From: PALSA-505 sp035308365
GTDB taxonomy: Bacteria > Actinomycetota > Actinomycetes > Streptosporangiales > Streptosporangiaceae
Direction: 5' to 3'
Assembly (NCBI GenBank): GCA_035308365.1
Contig: DATGGU010000101.1
Location: 1-64,000 of the forward strand
DNA length: 64,000 nucleotides
Below are positions 34,504-43,158 of the stretch, piece by piece. Numbering within the stretch: the stretch's first letter is position 1; each line of letters starts with the position of its first letter. The notes beneath the pieces were generated by a model. It was not told the DNA's origin. It was given only the letters and a program-made list of their open reading frames with translations, and did not search any database. The position numbers were made by a program, and so were the translations under genes.

Positions 34504-35235
34504 ATGTCCGGCATATTCAACGGAACAGTCGCCTCGATCACGCTGCGCGCGACCCTGGGCCGCAGACGGGCCCTGCTCTTCGGGCTCCCGGCGGCAATCC
34601 TCATCCTGGTGACCCTCGCGCTCAAGGCCTCCCATCCCAGCACCGCGGACTGGCCGAGCCTGATCCTCGGCGACTTCGGCTTCACCGTGGTCATCCCGCT
34701 CACCGCCCTCGTCGTCGGTGGCAGTGTGCTGGGCGCCGAGATCGATGACGGGAGCATCATCCACCTGCTGGCCACGCCGGTCCGCAGATCCTCGGTCATC
34801 ATGACCAAGTTCGCCGTGGCCACCGGCCTGACCATGGTCTTCGCCGCCGGGTCCGAGCTGGTGGCCGGCCTGATCGCTACCGGCAGCGCGACCAAGCTCG
34901 TCATGGCCCTGTTCGCCGGGGCGCTGGTGGGCTCGCTGATCTACAACGCGCTGTTCATCATGCTCTCGGCCGCTACCACCCGGGCGATCGCCGTCGGGTT
35001 GCTCTACGTGCTCGTCTGGGAGGGCCTGCTCGGCAACTTCGTCAGCGGCGTCCGCATCCTGTCCATCGGCCACTACGCGCTCGGCGTCGCAAACGCGATC
35101 GCCCACGATTCCTCGCTGCACGCCGGGCTGAGCCTGACCACGGCGGTCGTCATGGGCGCGATCGTCACGGTGGCGGCGCTGCTGATGGCGATGCAGCGTC
35201 TGGCCAGCTTCTCGCTGCGCGGCGACGCGGTGTAG
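34504..35235 (+). CDS. ABC-2 type transporter permease
   Basis: 243 residues with six membrane segments and the typical GAEIDDGSIIHLLATPVRRS coupling region near residue 80. It partners the ATPase encoded 15 bases upstream. Together with 31615-34488 it completes a four-gene operon of two ATPase/permease pairs, probably a heteromeric exporter controlled by the divergent two-component system. Substrate unknown. Confidence 0.87.
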   Translation: MSGIFNGTVASITLRATLGRRRALLFGLPAAILILVTLALKASHPSTADWPSLILGDFGFTVVIPLTALVVGGSVLGAEIDDGSIIHLLATPVRRSSVIMTKFAVATGLTMVFAAGSELVAGLIATGSATKLVMALFAGALVGSLIYNALFIMLSAATTRAIAVGLLYVLVWEGLLGNFVSGVRILSIGHYALGVANAIAHDSSLHAGLSLTTAVVMGAIVTVAALLMAMQRLASFSLRGDAV

Positions 35236-35255
35236 CGGCTCTGCTGCCGGGACGA

Positions 35256-36344
35256 TCAGCCCCGGATGAGGTCCGCGATGATGTCGCGGACCTCATCCGG
35301 GGCCAGCTTGCAGGTCGCATCGCCCACCGACAGCTCAACCCGCTGCACGCCAGGATCGAGGGTGGTCATGGCATTGGGCCAGGTCCACGTCTGCCGCTCG
35401 ACCGCCAGCCGCCGCACCGCCGCCAGGAAGCACGGCCTGGACGTGGCCAGCAGCAGGTGCATCATCGGCACCTGCGGCGGGTCGGGCACCACCCGCACCC
35501 CGTCCAGGCCGTCCAGCGCGGCCGCGATCGCCCGGGCATGCCGCAGATATCCGGGCATCATGGGCAGCCTGCGCCGCAACGAGGCCAGCGCCGACGCGGC
35601 ATTCGGCCACAGCCCGAACAGCGTGCCGCCCATCCGCTGGCGCCAGTCCCGCACCTCGGCGATGATGTCGCCCGGCCCGGCCACGCAGCACCCCGGCAAC
35701 GCGCCGATCCCCTTGTAAAACGACACGTATACGGTGTCGAACAGTGCCGCGATCTCGTCCGGCGCCCTGCCATACCCCACCGCCGACTCCCACAGCCGCG
35801 CCCCGTCGAGATGCACCGCGGCCCCTCGCTCCCGAGCCCAGGCGACCTGAGCCTCCAGGTCCGCCCAGTCCGGCTGCTGGCCGCCCAGGTCGCGCTGTGG
35901 CAGCTCGATCAGCAGCGCCGCCACCGGTTCGCCGACCGCCGTCAGGTCGCCGATACCGATCAGCCGGTTCGCATCCCCCACGGCACGCCCGGTCAGCCCG
36001 TGCAGCCGCTGATAGGCCATCCCCTCGTGCTTTTCCAGATGGCACATGGGATGGAACAGCACGGTCCGGCGCTGCCGCTGGTCGGCGTGCACCCGGAGCA
36101 CCGACTGCTGGGCCATCGTCCCACTGGGCACAAACACCGCCGCAGGCTTGCCCAGCAGCCCGGCGATCTCCCGCTCCAGTTCGGCGACCACCCCGCCCTC
36201 GCCATACCGGTCGGTGACTGTGTCTCCTGGTATGCAGGCCAGCAGGTCGGCCGCCGTTTGTGAACCGTGTGCTGCCAGGAACACCCGGCATTTCCCCCGC
36301 AGTTCGGCCTGTTCCGCAGGAGACATCGCGTCTGTGACAGGCAT
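35256..36344 (-). CDS. Threonine aldolase / beta-eliminating lyase family PLP enzyme
   Basis: 362 residues, fold-type I PLP enzyme. Features: VFVPSGTMAQQSVLRVHAD (cofactor phosphate site) near residue 70, HPMCHLEKHEG near 98, HLDGARLWESAVGYG near 178 with the cofactor Asp, and the Schiff-base Lys in YVSFYKGIGALPG near 213. It most resembles low-specificity L-threonine aldolases, which cleave threonine to glycine and acetaldehyde. The last 15 codons form one arm pair of a 19-bp perfect hairpin. Confidence 0.85.
   Translation of the reverse strand: MPVTDAMSPAEQAELRGKCRVFLAAHGSQTAADLLACIPGDTVTDRYGEGGVVAELEREIAGLLGKPAAVFVPSGTMAQQSVLRVHADQRQRRTVLFHPMCHLEKHEGMAYQRLHGLTGRAVGDANRLIGIGDLTAVGEPVAALLIELPQRDLGGQQPDWADLEAQVAWARERGAAVHLDGARLWESAVGYGRAPDEIAALFDTVYVSFYKGIGALPGCCVAGPGDIIAEVRDWRQRMGGTLFGLWPNAASALASLRRRLPMMPGYLRHARAIAAALDGLDGVRVVPDPPQVPMMHLLLATSRPCFLAAVRRLAVERQTWTWPNAMTTLDPGVQRVELSVGDATCKLAPDEVRDIIADLIRG
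35260..35302. terminator. 19-bp perfect hairpin inside the aldolase 3' end
   Basis: CCCCGGATGAGGTCCGCGA (35260-35278) pairs perfectly with its complement at 35284-35302 around a five-base loop. It starts just before the stop codon of the aldolase gene and faces the end of the convergent ABC permease gene (stop at 35235). It probably terminates transcription from the permease side. Confidence 0.65.
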
Positions 36345-36435
36345 ATCTCAATGTTCGCCTATTTCCGTCATACCTGGCAGCCCGCTCCGCGCTCAGCATG
36401 GCCGCCGCGCTCACAGGCCATCGTCAACAAGAAAA

Positions 36436-36464
36436 CGGCTGTGCCGGAAGGTCCGGCACAGCCG
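36436..36464 (-). terminator. Intrinsic terminator after qcrB
   Basis: CGGCTGTGCCGG (36436-36447) pairs with CCGGCACAGCCG (36453-36464) around five bases. On the minus strand it is followed by TTTTCTTGTT, so it ends the ctaE-qcrCAB transcript. Confidence 0.85.
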
Positions 36465-36486
36465 CAAGGAAATACCGGGTTTCACA

Positions 36487-38226
36487 TCAGGAATCGGCGC
36501 CGGGCACGGGCTCATCGAGCGCCGGGCCCGAGTCCTCACCTTCCTGGACCTCGGGGGAGTGAGCGGGGGCGCCGACCGCGGCGTGCTCGGCCGGGCCGTG
36601 ACCGTTTCCGCCGTGACCGTTGCCACCGTGACCATTCCCGCTGGTCAGCGGGATGCTCTCGGAAATCACCCGGTTCGCGGTGACGCGCAGGCGGCCGGCC
36701 ATGCCGCGGGTACCCGGCGCCGGGACGCCGTTCTCGTCCTTGGCCCCGGCAATGGGCAGTAGCTGCGGCTCCTTCTTGGACAGCAGCACCGCGCGCGTCT
36801 GCTCGGAGACCGGGCGTTCCACTTCGATGAACTCGCCACTCGGCATCTGCCGGATGATGCCGGTCTCCAGGCCGTGCTCGAGCAGTTCGCGGTCCTTGCG
36901 CTGCAGGCCCAGGCAGATCCGCTTGGTCGCGAAGTACGCGATGGCCGGCCCGAGGAACCAGGCGAACCTGGCGATCCAGGTCACCGTGTACAGCGGGATG
37001 TCCAGATGGTCGGCGATCAGGTCGTTCGCACCCTCCATCAGCTCGATGCTGTAGAAGGTGATCGCGGCCACCCCGATCGCGGTGCGGGTCGGCGCGTTGC
37101 GCGGACGGTCAAGGACATTGTGCTCAGAGTAGTCGCCAGTGGCCCAGCGTTCGATGAACGGCCACAGCGCCATGCCGGTGAACAGCAGGCCGAGCGGGAT
37201 CAAGGCCGGGATGAGCACGTTCCAGGCGACCGTGTGGCCGGCCAGATCCCATGTCCAGCTCGGGAACGAGCGCAGCGTCCCTTCCAGGAAGCCCATATAG
37301 AAGTCGGGCTGCGAACCCGCCGAGATCGACACGGGATTGTACGGCCCGTACAGCCAGATCGGGTTGACCTGGGCGACCGTGGACAGCAGCGCCAGCACAC
37401 CGAACACGAAGAAGAAGAACGCACCCGTCTTGACCATGAAGTACGGATACATGGGCTGGCCGACGACGTTGCTGTCGGTGTGGCCCTTGCCCGGCATCTG
37501 AGTGTGCTTCTGGTGGAACATGATGAACAGGTGCGCGGCGATCAGTGCCAGGAACAGGCCAGGGATCAGCAGCACGTGGATGATGTACAGCCTGGGGATG
37601 ATGTCGGTCCCGGGGAACTGCCCACCGAACAGGAAGAACGACAGGTACGTGCCGACGACCGGGATGGACAGGATCACGCCCTCGAGAATGCGGATTCCCG
37701 TGCCGGACAGCAGGTCATCGGGCAGCGAGTAGCCGAACAGCCCCTCCAGCATGCCCAGCGTGATCAGCACCACGCCGATCAGCCAGTTGACGTCGCGGGG
37801 CTTGCGGTAGGCACCGGTGAAGAAGATCCGGAGCATGTGGATCAGCATCGCGGCCATGAACAGGTCCGCGGCCCAGTGGTGGATCTGCCGCATCAGCAGG
37901 CCACCGCGCACATCGAAGCTGATGTTCAGCGTCGAGGCGTACGCCTCGCTCATCCGGACGCCGTCGAGGTGGGTGTAGCTGCCGTGATAGATCACGTCGG
38001 TCATGCTCGGCTTGAAGAACAGCGCGAGGAACGTGCCGGTGAGCAGCAGGATGATGAACGAGTAGAGGGCGATCTCACCGAGCAGGAATGACCAGTGGTC
38101 GGGGAAGACCTTCCTGAGAAAACTCCGGACGCCCTTGGCGCCGCGGAACCTGTCGTCCAGCCACCCGCCGACGCCGGTCAGCGCCTTCGGCGCTGGCTGG
38201 CCGAGTTCCTCGTCTGTCGCGGTCAT
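36487..38226 (-). CDS. qcrB: Cytochrome bc1 complex cytochrome b subunit
   Basis: 579 residues. Eight core membrane segments with heme-b histidines in MRQIHHWAADLFMAAMLIHM (about residues 112-131) and LFLALIAAHLFIMFHQKH, and the Qo-site PDFYMGFLEG motif replacing the PEW region, as in actinobacteria. The hydrophilic tail (from about 440) includes a triplicated GNGHG stretch. It oxidises menaquinol. The start overlaps the qcrA stop by 4 bases. Confidence 0.96.
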   Translation of the reverse strand: MTATDEELGQPAPKALTGVGGWLDDRFRGAKGVRSFLRKVFPDHWSFLLGEIALYSFIILLLTGTFLALFFKPSMTDVIYHGSYTHLDGVRMSEAYASTLNISFDVRGGLLMRQIHHWAADLFMAAMLIHMLRIFFTGAYRKPRDVNWLIGVVLITLGMLEGLFGYSLPDDLLSGTGIRILEGVILSIPVVGTYLSFFLFGGQFPGTDIIPRLYIIHVLLIPGLFLALIAAHLFIMFHQKHTQMPGKGHTDSNVVGQPMYPYFMVKTGAFFFFVFGVLALLSTVAQVNPIWLYGPYNPVSISAGSQPDFYMGFLEGTLRSFPSWTWDLAGHTVAWNVLIPALIPLGLLFTGMALWPFIERWATGDYSEHNVLDRPRNAPTRTAIGVAAITFYSIELMEGANDLIADHLDIPLYTVTWIARFAWFLGPAIAYFATKRICLGLQRKDRELLEHGLETGIIRQMPSGEFIEVERPVSEQTRAVLLSKKEPQLLPIAGAKDENGVPAPGTRGMAGRLRVTANRVISESIPLTSGNGHGGNGHGGNGHGPAEHAAVGAPAHSPEVQEGEDSGPALDEPVPGADS

Positions 38227-39332
38227 CCGCGCTCCCAGAAGCTTGGGCCTACCGGTTCGTTGAAGTCGCCGGCCGCGGCCAGATAGCCCTCTGGATCAAC
38301 CATGAGCGGAAGCTGGGGCAGTGGCCGTGGGGCCGGGCCGAACGTCACCTGCGCGCCCCTGGTCGCATCGAACGTGGACTGGTGGCAGGGACACAGAATG
38401 TGGTGCGTGGTCTGCTCGTACAGCGCGACCGGGCAGCCGACGTGCGTGCAGATCTTGGAGTAACAGACGATGTTCTGCACCGTCCAGCTCATGTTCGTGG
38501 GCGGCTGGAGCTGCCCTGGTGCGAGCTTGATGATGATCGCGGCGGCCTTGGCCAGCTCGGTGTCGTTGTCCTGGTACCCGTCGGGAACCACGGTGATCAG
38601 GCCGCCGGGCGAGCTGAAGTCCTCGGGCCTGATCGGCCGGTTGGAGCCGTACACCAGCAGCCGCATCCCCCGGCGCCAGACCGTGTGCCGCAAGCTGGTC
38701 CCGGGCAGCGGGCCCATGTCACGCAGCAGCACGATGGGTGCCAGCGCCAGCGGGACACTGGCCACGATCAGGCTGCGCCGCAGCAGTGGGCGCTTGGTGA
38801 ACCCGCTGGCCTGCGCGCCTTCCATGAAGGTCTGCTCGAACTCCTGCCGCGCTTCAGGCGCCGAGGCGACCGGCTTGCGCGCCTCGACCTCCTCAACGTC
38901 CGGCATCAACTGCCGCACCCACATCACCATGCCCGCCGCCATGGACAGGAAGCCCACCGCCATGGCCGAGCCGAGGGCCAGGTTGGAGTGGAAGACCCGG
39001 CCCATCGTGTGCACCGGCATGCCGATGTAGGCGGCGATGAAGCCGACGCTGGCCAGAGCGGACAGCAGGAAGAAGAACGCGATCTTCCGCTCGGCCCGCC
39101 TGGCCCGGTCCGGGTCCGGCTCGGGGGTCTCGGGCCGCGCCGGGGCACGCTCACCGGGCCTGGCCGCCGGATCCAGCAGGGTCCGGCCGCCGGATCCGGC
39201 CGCCGGATCCGGATCCAGCAGGGTCCGCGCGGCGGCCGGGGGAGGCGTACCGATCACCCGGTGCGGCTTACCTGCCTCCAGTTCCCCGCCGTCGTCGCCA
39301 GGGAGTCCGGGATCTTGCTTTTCGTCACTCAT
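38223..39332 (-). CDS. qcrA: Cytochrome bc1 complex Rieske iron-sulfur subunit
   Basis: 369 residues. Three membrane helices (about 90-190), as in actinobacterial QcrA rather than the usual single span, then the Rieske domain with cluster ligands in CTHVGCP and CPCHQSTFD near residues 300-325. The N-terminal 75 residues are Asp/Pro/Gly-rich and contain a duplicated RTLLDP unit. I chose the ATG at 39332, which overlaps the qcrC stop by 8 bases. Confidence 0.95.
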   Translation of the reverse strand: MSDEKQDPGLPGDDGGELEAGKPHRVIGTPPPAAARTLLDPDPAAGSGGRTLLDPAARPGERAPARPETPEPDPDRARRAERKIAFFFLLSALASVGFIAAYIGMPVHTMGRVFHSNLALGSAMAVGFLSMAAGMVMWVRQLMPDVEEVEARKPVASAPEARQEFEQTFMEGAQASGFTKRPLLRRSLIVASVPLALAPIVLLRDMGPLPGTSLRHTVWRRGMRLLVYGSNRPIRPEDFSSPGGLITVVPDGYQDNDTELAKAAAIIIKLAPGQLQPPTNMSWTVQNIVCYSKICTHVGCPVALYEQTTHHILCPCHQSTFDATRGAQVTFGPAPRPLPQLPLMVDPEGYLAAAGDFNEPVGPSFWERG

Positions 39333-40146
39333 GACTCTCCACGCGCACGTCACGCCGCTTCGCAGCAATCCACATGGCCGTCATCACCAGCAGCCCGATG
39401 CCGCCGATGAACGCGACCAGTCCCTCGGTCACCGGGCCGACCCGGCCCAGGCTCAGCCCGCCCGGGTTGGCCTGCGTCCTGGTCCCCGTGATGTAGGCGA
39501 TGATGTCCCGCTTTTCGTTCGGAGTGATGGCGCCGTCGCCGAACACTGGCATCGCCTCCGGGCCGGTCTGCATGGCCTCGTAGATCTGCACCGGAGTGGA
39601 CTGGTTGAGCGCGGGCGCGTACTTGCCGTAGGTGAGCGCACCGCCGGCCCCGACGATGTTGTGGCAGGCCGCGCAGTTGGCCGCGAACAACTGCTGGCCG
39701 AGCCCGACGTTCGCGCCGTTGGCACTTACCTGCGAGGCCGCCGGGATCGCCGGGCCGCCGCCCAGCGAGGCGATGTAGGACGCGATCTCGTAGATCTGCT
39801 TCTGGGTGAACTGCTGCTGCGGCTTGCGGTCCATCTCCGCGCCCTGCTCCTTGGCGGGCATCCGGCCGGTGCTCATCTGGAAGTCCACCGCCGCCGCCCC
39901 GGCGCCGATCAGGCTGGGTGCCTGCGAGGTGCCCTGCGCAGCTATCCCATGGCAGCTCGAGCAGCTCTGGGAGAACAGGTACTTACCCTGGGCGACGCTC
40001 TGCGACGCCACACCGGGATCGGCGGCCGATGCCGGGCTGCCTGCGGAGGTGAAGCTCGCATACATGACGCCGATTCCGGCGAGCCCGAGCATGACGACGG
40101 CATAACCGGAGGCCCGGTGCCTTCGCCGCGCGGTGATCCAGCTCAC
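39325..40146 (-). CDS. qcrC: Cytochrome bc1 complex diheme cytochrome c subunit
   Basis: 273 residues. An N-terminal signal anchor, two c-type heme motifs (CSSCH near residue 62 and CAACH near 160) and a C-terminal membrane helix with AFIGGIGLLVMTAMWIAAKR. The two heme domains pass electrons directly to CtaC in the bcc-aa3 supercomplex. Upstream lies ctaE; the 79-base gap is filled by 15-bp tandem repeats. Confidence 0.95.
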   Translation of the reverse strand: MSWITARRRHRASGYAVVMLGLAGIGVMYASFTSAGSPASAADPGVASQSVAQGKYLFSQSCSSCHGIAAQGTSQAPSLIGAGAAAVDFQMSTGRMPAKEQGAEMDRKPQQQFTQKQIYEIASYIASLGGGPAIPAASQVSANGANVGLGQQLFAANCAACHNIVGAGGALTYGKYAPALNQSTPVQIYEAMQTGPEAMPVFGDGAITPNEKRDIIAYITGTRTQANPGGLSLGRVGPVTEGLVAFIGGIGLLVMTAMWIAAKRRDVRVESHE

Positions 40147-40170
40147 TGCTGTCCTCGGTTTCCGGTCAGT

Positions 40171-40231
40171 GTTGGTCTCTTAATGGTTGGTCTCTTAATG
40201 GTTGGTCTATTAATAGGTTGGCTCATTAATG
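40171..40231. repeat. Four 15-bp tandem repeats between ctaE and qcrC
   Basis: Units GTTGGTCTCTTAATG at 40171, 40186 and (varied) 40201, with a fourth at 40217. The last overlaps the ctaE stop codon. The block is AT-richer than anything around it and lies where the qcrC ribosome site region should be approached. Confidence 0.9.
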
Positions 40232-40864
40232 GATGAGGTAGATGGTCGTGAACAGGCCGATCCACACCACGTCGACGAAGTGCCAGTAGTAGGACACGAC
40301 GATCGCGCTCACCTGTACCTCACGGGTGAGGTTCTTGGCGGCGTACGTGCGGCCGAGCAGGAACAGGAAGGCGATCAGGCCGCCGCTCACATGCAGCCCG
40401 TGGAAGCCGGTCGGGATGAAGAACACCGAGCCGTACGCGCTGGACCCCATGGTCAGCCCGTCCTTCATCAGGCCGACGTACTCATAGCCCTGGCCACACA
40501 CGAAGTACAGACCCATGATGAAGCTGAGCACGTACCACTCGCGCAGCCCCCAGCGCCTGAAATCCCAGATGCTCCCCATCCGCCTGACCTGGCCCCGCTC
40601 CACCGCGAAGACACCCATCTGGCAGGTCACGCTGGACAGCAGCAGAACGGTGGTGTTGATCGACCCGAGCGTGAGATCCAGATGCGCGCCGGGCCACGGC
40701 AGGCCCTCGCCCTTGTCCACCGAACGGATGGTGAAGTACATCGCGAACAGCGCCGCGAAAAACATAAGTTCCGAGGACAACCAGATGATGGTGCCCACGC
40801 TTACCAGGCTGGGTCTGCTGGCAGGCCCACGCGGTGGGGTCTGTGTCACGCTCGCTGTCGCCAC
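40226..40864 (-). CDS. ctaE: Cytochrome c oxidase subunit III
   Basis: 212 residues, five membrane segments. Typical stretches: VGTIIWLSSELMFFAALFAM near residue 25, FIPTGFHGLHVSGGLIAF near 148 and a terminal SYYWHFVDVVWIGLFTTIYL. I chose the GTG at 40864, because TAATAAT ends 6 bases upstream and would give a leaderless message; a GTG five codons in is possible. It heads the ctaE-qcrCAB operon, opposite in direction to ctaCDF. Confidence 0.93.
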   Translation of the reverse strand: MATASVTQTPPRGPASRPSLVSVGTIIWLSSELMFFAALFAMYFTIRSVDKGEGLPWPGAHLDLTLGSINTTVLLLSSVTCQMGVFAVERGQVRRMGSIWDFRRWGLREWYVLSFIMGLYFVCGQGYEYVGLMKDGLTMGSSAYGSVFFIPTGFHGLHVSGGLIAFLFLLGRTYAAKNLTREVQVSAIVVSYYWHFVDVVWIGLFTTIYLIH

Positions 40865-40870
40865 GAAGCC

Positions 40871-40877
40871 ATTATTA
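40871..40877 (-). promoter_or_regulatory. Probable -10 box of the leaderless ctaE-qcrCAB transcript
   Basis: TAATAAT on the minus strand ends 6 bases before the ctaE GTG. No good -35 box is visible at 16-19 bases. Confidence 0.5.
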
Positions 40878-40963
40878 CGACAACGCGTAGGGGAGTGTTG
40901 CCCGACCCCCCGATCGGGTGCACGCGGTCCCATCTGAGCCCGGCTGTCGATAGCATCGCAGCC

Positions 40964-41377
40964 ATGAAGGTCGTTGTGTTCAGCCACGACGCGGACACCC
41001 GTGCGCAGATGCGCGAAGCCATCGGGCGCAGGCCCGCGCCGGACGTGCCGGAGGCTGAGGTCATCGAGGTCGCCACCGGACCAGCCCTGTTCCGCCTGCT
41101 CGATGCCGGCGGCGTGGACGTCATGGTGCTGGACGGCGAGGCGCAGCCCGCGGGCGGCATGGGAATCTGCCGCCAGGCCAAGGACGAGATCTACGACTGC
41201 CCGCCGGTGCTGCTGATCATCGGCCGCCGCGACGACGGCTGGCTGGCCACCTGGTCGCGCGCCGACGCGGTGGTGTCCCACCCCATCGATCCCGTCATGC
41301 TCGCCGAGGCGCTGGCGGGCCTGATGCGGGAACGCGCGTCCGGCCCGGCCGGCACCGCCGTCCAGTCCTCGCACTGA
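40964..41377 (+). CDS. Receiver-like single-domain protein of unknown function
   Basis: 137 residues: KVVVFSHDADTRAQMREAIG opening, VDVMVLDGEAQPAGGMGICR around the phospho-acceptor position, and ADAVVSHPIDPVMLAEAL at the place of the conserved Lys loop. The fold order is that of a CheY receiver but the Lys is not obvious and the first acidic pair is weak, so it may be a degenerate receiver. From memory, streptomycetes carry a similar gene next to ctaE. A TAGCAT box ends 7 bases before the ATG. Confidence 0.75.
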   Translation: MKVVVFSHDADTRAQMREAIGRRPAPDVPEAEVIEVATGPALFRLLDAGGVDVMVLDGEAQPAGGMGICRQAKDEIYDCPPVLLIIGRRDDGWLATWSRADAVVSHPIDPVMLAEALAGLMRERASGPAGTAVQSSH

Positions 41378-41381
41378 CGCC

Positions 41382-42437
41382 ATGGCTGCCCGGACCACCT
41401 GGCCGGCCTTGATCGGGGCGCTCGTCAAGGGTGAGACGCTCACGGTCGCCGAGGCCGCCTGGGCGATGAACGAGATCATGGAGGGGGCGGCGACGCCCGC
41501 GCAGATCGCCGGGTTCGGCGTGGCGCTGCGGATGAAGGGCGAGACCGTCAGCGAGCTGGCCGGGCTGGCCAGCTCGATGCTGGACCACGCCACGCCGATC
41601 CACGTGCCGGGCCGGGTCGGGGACCTCGTCGGGACCGGCGGCGACGGAGCGCACACCGTCAACATCTCGACCATGGGCACGATCGTGGCGGCTGCCGCCG
41701 GGGCGCGGATGGTCAAGCACGGCAACCGGGCGGCGTCCTCGGCGTGCGGCTCGGCCGACGTGCTGGAGGCGCTCGGCGTCGTGATCGACCTGCCGCCGTC
41801 GGCGAGCTGCCAGCTGGCCGAGGAGGTCGGCATCGCGTTCCTGTTCGCGCCGCTCTACCACCCCGGCCTGCGGCACGCCGGGCCGACCCGGCGCGAGCTC
41901 GGGGTGCCCACCGTCTTCAACTTCCTCGGCCCGGTGGCGAACCCGGCCCGCCCGCAGGCCCAGGCGGTCGGCGTGGCCGACCCCCGGATGGGCGAGGTCC
42001 TCGCCGGGGTGCTCGCCGCCCGTGGCTGCTCCGCGCTGGTCTTCCACGGCGACGACGGCCTGGACGAGCTGACCACGACGACGACATCAACGGTCTGGGC
42101 GGTGCACGAGACGAATGTGACCCGGCTGACGCTCGACCCGTTGGAGCTGGGCCTCAGCCGCTGCACACTGGACGACCTGCGCGGCGGGGACGCTGCCTAC
42201 AACGCCGGGGTGGTCCGCTCGGTGCTCGCCGGGGATCAGGGCCCGATCCTGGATACCGTGATCCTGAACGCTGCCGCCGCCCTGGCTGCCTTCAGCGGGA
42301 TACCGGACGATGCCGGGATACCCCAGGCGCTGCGCGATGGCTGCGAGCGGGCCAGGGAAGCGGTGCGTTCGGGAGCCGCCGCGCAGTTGCTGGCCACGTG
42401 GGCCGAGACCAGCCGCAGGCTAGCCGCCAAGGACTGA
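41382..42437 (+). CDS. trpD: Anthranilate phosphoribosyltransferase
   Basis: 351 residues. PRPP-binding GTGGDGAHTVNIST near residue 84, anthranilate site KHGNRAASSACGSADVLEALG near 112, magnesium-binding DDGLDELT region near 224. Second step of tryptophan synthesis. It follows the receiver-like gene by 4 bases and is separate from other trp genes, as in many actinobacteria. It overlaps the next, convergent gene by 18 bases. Confidence 0.95.
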   Translation: MAARTTWPALIGALVKGETLTVAEAAWAMNEIMEGAATPAQIAGFGVALRMKGETVSELAGLASSMLDHATPIHVPGRVGDLVGTGGDGAHTVNISTMGTIVAAAAGARMVKHGNRAASSACGSADVLEALGVVIDLPPSASCQLAEEVGIAFLFAPLYHPGLRHAGPTRRELGVPTVFNFLGPVANPARPQAQAVGVADPRMGEVLAGVLAARGCSALVFHGDDGLDELTTTTTSTVWAVHETNVTRLTLDPLELGLSRCTLDDLRGGDAAYNAGVVRSVLAGDQGPILDTVILNAAAALAAFSGIPDDAGIPQALRDGCERAREAVRSGAAAQLLATWAETSRRLAAKD

Positions 42438-42668
42438 CCGAACGTCCACCAGTAACTGCTCGTCGAGGTGAGCCTCGGCGCGGATGATCTGGTCCCGCAG
42501 GTCCACTGCATCCTCGCCGCGCACCACGACAGGTGGCGAAGTGCCGGCCCGTCGTGCGTAGACCAGGCCGTTGACCGCGCGCCAGGCCGTCCAGTCGGGA
42601 AACTCTGCAGCGTATGGTTCCCACCACGCGGGAACGGGCCGGGGTTCGGCGCCCTCCTGCTGCGCCAT
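42420..42668 (-). CDS. Small hypothetical protein
   Basis: 82 residues with a Trp-rich centre (VPAWWEPYAAEFPDWTAWRAV) and an EDAVDLRDQIIRAE helix. The ATG at 42668 has an AGGAGG site at ideal spacing, so the longer upstream frame is not needed. No family recognised with confidence. Overlaps the trpD 3' end. Confidence 0.7.
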   Translation of the reverse strand: MAQQEGAEPRPVPAWWEPYAAEFPDWTAWRAVNGLVYARRAGTSPPVVVRGEDAVDLRDQIIRAEAHLDEQLLVDVRSVLGG

Positions 42669-42799
42669 CGTGTCCTCCTGTACGCTCGGGGTTCGCTCTG
42701 TCACTAGATGTGACGGCCGGACGGCGAACTCATGACGCAAGAGAGTAACGAATCTTGGCGAGGTGTATCAGCCGGACCATGTCCCGGCCGGGTTCTGGG

Positions 42800-43087
42800 T
42801 CAGGCGGACTCGCTGAACCCCAGGGCGAACGCGGCCTCCAGGTCGTGCCGGGAGTAGGTACGGAAGGCGATGTGCGTCTCGGTGTGGGTGACGCCAGGCA
42901 CCTTGTTGACCCCGCCGGGGATGACGTCGGCCAGCTCCTCGTGCGCCCGCACCCGGATCATGGCCACCAGGTCGAACTCGCCCGTCACCGAGTACACCTC
43001 GCTGACCTGTGGCATCTGAGCGATCTCGGCGGCGATCTCAGGGATGCGCTGCACCTCGGTCTTGATCAGGACGATCGCGGTAACCAT
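42800..43087 (-). CDS. Stand-alone Lrp/AsnC ligand-binding (RAM) domain protein
   Basis: 95 residues covering only the effector domain: VTAIVLIKTEVQRIPEIAAE, VSEVYSVTGEFDLVAMIRV near residue 35 and VPGVTHTETHIAFRTYSRH. There is no DNA-binding domain. A GGAGG site precedes the ATG. Such stand-alone RAM proteins bind amino acids and may modulate full-length Lrp regulators. Confidence 0.88.
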   Translation of the reverse strand: MVTAIVLIKTEVQRIPEIAAEIAQMPQVSEVYSVTGEFDLVAMIRVRAHEELADVIPGGVNKVPGVTHTETHIAFRTYSRHDLEAAFALGFSESA

Positions 43088-43158
43088 CGGCCGCCTCCTT
43101 CGCTGACATGGTCCCAGCTCCGGCCGTAGCGTAGCGCTGCCCGGACCCTGGAGGTGAG

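Noticed and set aside
33499..35121. 540-codon minus frame over the second ABC pair
   Set aside because: Repetitive Gln/Asp/Arg/Gly/His composition typical of antisense frames in high-GC DNA.
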